Assembly (NCBI GenBank): GCA_020638495.1
Contig: JACKIN010000018.1
Span: 1 to 64,000 of the forward strand
Direction of reading: 5' to 3'
Origin: Geminicoccaceae bacterium
Lineage (GTDB): Bacteria; Pseudomonadota; Alphaproteobacteria; Geminicoccales; Geminicoccaceae
DNA length: 64,000 bases
Shown here: positions 60,558 to 64,000 of the stretch, piece by piece
Position numbering within the stretch: position 1 is the stretch's first letter
How the letters are laid out: each line of letters starts with the position of its first letter
The notes under the pieces: model-generated
What the model was told of the DNA's origin: nothing
The model's database searches: none
What the model saw: the letters and a program-made list of their open reading frames with translations, nothing else
Translations under genes and position numbers: made by a program

Positions 60558-61523
60558 ATGCGACAGTTCAAGGGCTACCGGCCGAAGGGCGTCATCCCGG
60601 CGACGCTCCTGGCCTTCGACGACGATTTCTCGATCAACGAGCAGGAATCGCGCCGGCACCTTGCCGAGGTGGCGGCGACGAAGGGCCTGAACGCGATCAC
60701 GGTCAACGGCCATGCGTCCGAGGTGCATGCCTGCACCTTCGAGGAGCAGAAGCGCATCCTCGACATCTCGCTCGAGGAGGTCGGCGACCGGCTGCCGCTG
60801 ATCAACGGCATCTATGCCGACGGCAGCCTCGAGGCCGCAAGGCTCGCCCGGATGGCCGAGGCCGCCGGGGCCGCAGCACTGCTCGTCTTCCCGCCGCAGA
60901 GCATGAGCATGGGCGGCCAGCTCCGCCCGGAAATGGCGCTCGCCCACTTCAAGACGATCGCCGCCGCCACCGACCTGCCGCTCATCGTGTTCCAGTACCC
61001 GCAGGCGACGGGCCTCGGCTACCCGTTCGAGACGCTGCTCCGCATGTGCGAGGAGGTGCCGTCCATCGTCGCCATCAAGGACTGGTCGAACGACGGCCTG
61101 CTGCACGAGCGGCACACCCGCACCCTGCAGTCCCTCGCCCGGCCGGTCACCGTGCTCACCACCCACAGCGGCTGGCTGATGGCGTCCCTGACTATGGGCT
61201 GCGGGGGGCTGCTCTCCGGTGCGGGCAGCGTCATCCCGGAGCTGCAGGTCGCCCTCTTCGAGGCGGTCCAGGCCAAGGATCTGGCGACGGCCCAAGCGAT
61301 CAACGACCGGATCTACCCGATGGTGCAGGCCTTCTACGCGCCGCCCTTCCTCGACATGCACAACCGCATGAAGGAATGCCTCGTCATGCTCGGCCGGCTC
61401 GACAAGGCGGTGGTCCGGCCGCCGCTGATGAAGCTTGGCCAGGCGGAGCTCGACCGGCTGCGCCAGGCGCTGGACGCCGCCGGCCTCGGCCGGGCAGGGG
61501 CCTTCGCCGCGGCGGCCGAATAA
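60558..61523 (+). CDS. Dihydrodipicolinate synthase family protein
   Basis: A 321-residue TIM-barrel aldolase/hydratase. The Schiff-base Lys 174 (IVAIKDWSN) and the Tyr 147 (FQYPQATG) are kept, but the pyruvate-binding GTTGE motif reads GHASE (51-55), so the substrate differs from DapA. Members act on pyruvate-derived aldols or as dehydratases. ATG 60558 follows GGGGAG. It could split the carbon chain of the pathway intermediate, which is inference. Confidence 0.87.
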   Translation: MRQFKGYRPKGVIPATLLAFDDDFSINEQESRRHLAEVAATKGLNAITVNGHASEVHACTFEEQKRILDISLEEVGDRLPLINGIYADGSLEAARLARMAEAAGAAALLVFPPQSMSMGGQLRPEMALAHFKTIAAATDLPLIVFQYPQATGLGYPFETLLRMCEEVPSIVAIKDWSNDGLLHERHTRTLQSLARPVTVLTTHSGWLMASLTMGCGGLLSGAGSVIPELQVALFEAVQAKDLATAQAINDRIYPMVQAFYAPPFLDMHNRMKECLVMLGRLDKAVVRPPLMKLGQAELDRLRQALDAAGLGRAGAFAAAAE

Positions 61524-61592
61524 CCGAACGCAACGACGCGTCAGGCGGCCATCGCGGTCGCCTGACGCGCCAATCTCACCGGGTGGGACGCG

Positions 61593-62792
61593 ATGCTCGA
61601 TCTTTTGGACGGCGTGCGCGTCGTCAGCTTCAACCATTTCCTGCTCGGCCCGGTCGGCATGCAGATCCTGGGTGATCTCGGCGCCGACGTGATCGCCGTG
61701 GAGCCCATCGAGGGCGCCTTCCAACGCCGCTTCGCCGGGGCCGGCACCTGGGTCGACGGCCAGTCCTCCCTCTATCTCACCGGCAACCGCAACAAGCGCA
61801 ACCTCGCCGTCGACCTCAAGTCCGAGGCGGGCCGCGCCGTGGTCCTGCGCCTCGCCGGGAAAGCCGACGTGGTCAGCGAGAACTTCCGCCCGGGGGTCAT
61901 GGAGAAGCTCGGCCTCGGCTACGAGGCGCTGAAGGAGCAGAACCCGTCCCTCGTCTACGCCGCCGCTTCCGGCTTCGGCGCCAACGGGCCTTATGCCAAG
62001 CGGCCGGGCCAGGACATGCTGATCCAGGCCATGTCCGGGCTCGCGAAGATCACCGGCGAGGCCTCGACCGGGCCCCGGACGGTCGGCGTCTCGGCCGCCG
62101 ACCACCATGGCGCTGCCCTCCTCGCCCTCGGCGTCGTCGCCGCCCTCTTCCGGCGCGGCCGCACCGGCAAGGGCTGCCGGGTCGACGTCAACCTCCTCTC
62201 GGCCGCCATCGACCTGCAGATGGAATCCTTCGTCTGCTACCTGAACGCCACGAGGAAGCACGACGTCACGGCACCGCACCGGGTCGGCGGCTGGTACTAC
62301 ACGGCCCCCTACGGCATCTATCCGGTCAAGGGCGACCACGTCGCCATCTCGCTCACCACCATGCAGGCGCTCGGAGCCGCCCTCGATTCGCCCGAGCTCG
62401 CCGCCATCCCCGAGGAGGAGGCGGCCGCGCGCGGCGACGAGATCGTGGCCGCCCTGAACCGCATCCTGCCGACGCGGACCTTCGCCGAGTGGCAGCCCCG
62501 TCTCGAGGAGCACGACATCTGGCACGCCAAGGTCAACGACTACGACGAGGTCCAGGAGGACCCGCAGGTCCGCCACAACGAGAGCTTCCTCACCGTCGAG
62601 GGTGCCACCGGTGCCCCCATCAAGGTGGTCAACCACGCCATTCGCTACGACGGTGCCGCCGCCTCGGTGACCCTGCCGCCGCAGCCCTTGGGCGCCCAGA
62701 CCCGCGATATCCTGGCCGAGATTGGCTACGGTGCTACGGAGATCGAGGGGCTGATCGCGAGCGGCGCGGTCCGGGCTGCCGAGCGTCGTTGA
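61593..62792 (+). CDS. CaiB/BaiF family CoA-transferase (class III), second copy
   Basis: A 399-residue class III CoA-transferase, with Asp 170 in SAADHHGAALL at the catalytic position. It shares long near-matching stretches (RPGQDMLIQAMSGLA) with the protein at 52121, so the two are paralogues, perhaps for substrate and for a side product. ATG 61593 is the start with only a weak ribosome binding site (GGGTGGGACG). The stop overlaps the next start (TTGA). Confidence 0.9.
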   Translation: MLDLLDGVRVVSFNHFLLGPVGMQILGDLGADVIAVEPIEGAFQRRFAGAGTWVDGQSSLYLTGNRNKRNLAVDLKSEAGRAVVLRLAGKADVVSENFRPGVMEKLGLGYEALKEQNPSLVYAAASGFGANGPYAKRPGQDMLIQAMSGLAKITGEASTGPRTVGVSAADHHGAALLALGVVAALFRRGRTGKGCRVDVNLLSAAIDLQMESFVCYLNATRKHDVTAPHRVGGWYYTAPYGIYPVKGDHVAISLTTMQALGAALDSPELAAIPEEEAAARGDEIVAALNRILPTRTFAEWQPRLEEHDIWHAKVNDYDEVQEDPQVRHNESFLTVEGATGAPIKVVNHAIRYDGAAASVTLPPQPLGAQTRDILAEIGYGATEIEGLIASGAVRAAERR

Positions 62793-63583
62793 TCGCCGAC
62801 CTCGACATCGATCTGGACGGCCGGCGCCTCGCCGCGCGCCGCATCGGCGACTGGGGCCGGGACGAGCCCGTGCTGGTCTTCCTCCACGAGGGCCTCGGCA
62901 GCATCTCGATGTGGCGCGACTTCCCCGAAGCGCTCGCCGCCCGGACCGGCCTGCCCGCCCTGATCTACGACCGCTTCGGCTACGGCCGGTCCAGCCCGGC
63001 CCCGACCCCCTGGCCACCGGATTTCCTCCGGAACGAGGCCACGGAGGTGCTGCCGGCACTCCTCGCCGAGACGGGCATCGGCCGCCCCCTGGTCGTCGGC
63101 CACAGCGACGGCGGCACGATAGCGCTCATGTTCGCCGCCGCCTTCCCGGATCGTCCGCTCGCCTGCATCACCCTTGCGGCCCACGTCGTCCTCGAGGCGC
63201 GGACCAAGGCCGGCTTGGGTGCCCTCGCCGAGCGCTGGCAGGACGATGCCGACTTCCGCCGCCGCCTTTCCCGCCATCACGACTCGGCCGATGCTCTGGT
63301 CCGGGCCTGGCTCGAGGTCTGGAACGGCCACCTGCCGACCGGCTGGAACATGCTGGACGACCTCGCCCGCATCACCTGCCCGGTCCTCGCCATCCAGGGC
63401 GAGCTCGACGAGCACGGCACGCTGGCCCAGGTCGACGAGATCACCAGCCGCGTCGCCGGCCCGGCCGAAGCCGCCATCCTGGCCGGATGCGGCCACGTCC
63501 CGCATCTGGAGCAGCTGGAAGAAGTGCTCGCCCACATCGCCGATTTTATCGCCGCTTTCGCGACAAGAAGGTCGAACGGGTAG
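62789..63583 (+). CDS. Alpha/beta-hydrolase
   Basis: A 264-residue alpha/beta-hydrolase that starts at TTG 62789, overlapping the CoA-transferase stop by four bases. Motifs are LVFLHEGLGSISMWRDF (oxyanion region), GHSDGG (Ser) and a late GCGHVPHLEQ (His), with an Asp in IQGELDEHG. It may hydrolyse a thioester or lactone at the end of the operon. The Asp next to the nucleophile (GHSDGG) is common in this superfamily. Confidence 0.83.
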   Translation: MIADLDIDLDGRRLAARRIGDWGRDEPVLVFLHEGLGSISMWRDFPEALAARTGLPALIYDRFGYGRSSPAPTPWPPDFLRNEATEVLPALLAETGIGRPLVVGHSDGGTIALMFAAAFPDRPLACITLAAHVVLEARTKAGLGALAERWQDDADFRRRLSRHHDSADALVRAWLEVWNGHLPTGWNMLDDLARITCPVLAIQGELDEHGTLAQVDEITSRVAGPAEAAILAGCGHVPHLEQLEEVLAHIADFIAAFATRRSNG

Positions 63584-63678
63584 GCAGTCGTTCGTATGAC
63601 GTGGCAACAAGAGGAAGCTTGTCAGGCACCTTGCCTCGATTGATATGTATCCGATCGAAAGGGGAACGTGAGAAGCAC

Positions 63679-63921
63679 ATGCCGGAAACCAGCCGCGTTC
63701 TGAGCGTTCGAGCGAAATGGGACCCCGAAGCCGGGGTCTGGGTGGCGCTGAGCGACGATGTCCCGGGTCTTGTCGCCGAGGCCGCAAGCCTCGACGAACT
63801 CTTCAGCGAGCTTCAGGAACTGATCCCGTCACTTCTGGAGCTGAACGGGGTCAAGGACGGCAAGTCGGCGCCCTTCCAGCTTGTCGCAGCCAGCAGCCGA
63901 GCGGGAATGGCAGCCGCATAG
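63679..63921 (+). CDS. HicB-like antitoxin (DUF1902)
   Basis: An 80-residue protein with the HicB/DUF1902 partial RNase-H-fold pattern: SVRAKWDPEAGVWVALSDDV, then GLVAEAASLDELFSELQEL. It lacks a C-terminal DNA-binding domain, being of the short type. ATG 63679 follows GGGGAACGTG. The stop codon TAG shares its last base with the GTG of the next gene, giving translational coupling typical of toxin-antitoxin pairs. Confidence 0.8.
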   Translation: MPETSRVLSVRAKWDPEAGVWVALSDDVPGLVAEAASLDELFSELQELIPSLLELNGVKDGKSAPFQLVAASSRAGMAAA

Positions 63922-64000
63922 TGGCCCACTACGGCAGTGAGGTCCGCGAGATCCTGAAGAAGAATGGTTGTTACCTGCACAGGCAGGGCAAGGGCTCGCA
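63921..64000 (+). CDS. HicA-like toxin, N-terminal fragment cut by the window edge
   Basis: The frame from GTG 63921 reads AHYGSEVREILKKNGCYLHR and then QGKGS, the double-stranded-RNA-binding-like HicA opening in which a following His is catalytic. HicA toxins degrade mRNA and are held by HicB. Only 26 codons are in the window. Antitoxin-first order is the less common arrangement, seen with short HicB proteins. Confidence 0.75.
   Translation, partial: MAHYGSEVREILKKNGCYLHRQGKGS

Noticed and set aside
48805..61523. Standard hydroxyproline degradation (racemase family, flavoprotein and DapA family together)
   Set aside because: The racemase-like active site is changed, the flavoprotein is of the fumarate-reductase type rather than a D-hydroxyproline dehydrogenase, and no ketoglutarate semialdehyde dehydrogenase is present.
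59625..63059. A very long open frame (over 1,100 codons) on the minus strand opposite the SDR, DapA and CoA-transferase genes
   Set aside because: It is antisense to four well-supported genes, has Arg/Gly/Asp-rich composition typical of a shadow frame in high-GC DNA, and shows no domain.

Overview
The window reads as chromosome of a free-living, very GC-rich alphaproteobacterium. The basis is uniformly G/C-ending codons, many GTG and TTG starts with GGAGG-type ribosome binding sites, many ATGA-type gene overlaps, and gene content that includes tripartite tricarboxylate transporters, many CaiB/BaiF CoA-transferases, reductive pyrimidine catabolism and DUF1289. A Rhodospirillales/Geminicoccales-like host is my inference; no rRNA is present to settle it.

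Layout. 1-2.2 kb: two tandem related lipoproteins (the first cut by the window edge), then a 530-bp gene-free stretch with 21-bp tandem repeats. 2.2-12.4 kb: an AI-2E-type permease, a nitrate/sulfonate/taurine-type ABC importer, a lipoprotein esterase, a frameshifted membrane protein, a Wzx-like flippase, a MaoC hydratase, a nitroreductase, MTA/SAH nucleosidase and a glyoxalase-like protein. 12.7-14.5 kb: a compact three-gene membrane operon (MotA/TolQ/ExbB-like channel plus two poorly known partners). 14.6-28.3 kb: mostly housekeeping genes: RF3, a cyclophilin, an ABC-F protein, a GST, a homocysteine methyltransferase, cysteine synthase, tRNA-Val(CAC), gph, glmU, a TPR-SH3 protein and a D,D-carboxypeptidase. 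A 218-bp MITE-like element with 33-bp inverted repeats lies behind the GST gene.

28.4-36.8 kb: the pyrimidine-degradation operon preT-preA-pydC, an IS1182-type element placed exactly at the pydC stop codon, and a 949-residue protein that joins lysozyme-like, papain-like and alpha/beta-hydrolase domains. 36.8-42.6 kb: oligopeptidase B, a partial dTDP-sugar set (rmlC, an epimerase with an altered active site, rmlA), and the frameshifted relic of a BglII/BstYI-type restriction endonuclease in a less GC-rich patch.

42.6-63.6 kb is one large catabolic region. A GntR regulator, an oxidoreductase and an SMP-30 lactonase diverge from a tripartite tricarboxylate transporter across a perfect 16-bp palindrome. 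Next come a racemase-like protein, a cupin and a flavoprotein, diverging from a long operon of CoA-transferases, MaoC and enoyl-CoA hydratases, SDRs, an AroQ-like enzyme and hydrolases. A TetR regulator and a second operon (two SDRs, a DapA-family enzyme, a CoA-transferase, a hydrolase) follow. Three copies of one inverted repeat, CTNAC-N6-GTNAG, stand at the promoters of this region, one of them in front of the TetR gene. I infer a TetR-controlled regulon for uptake and CoA-dependent breakdown of an unidentified carboxylic acid. The window ends in a HicB/HicA toxin-antitoxin pair, with hicA cut by the edge.
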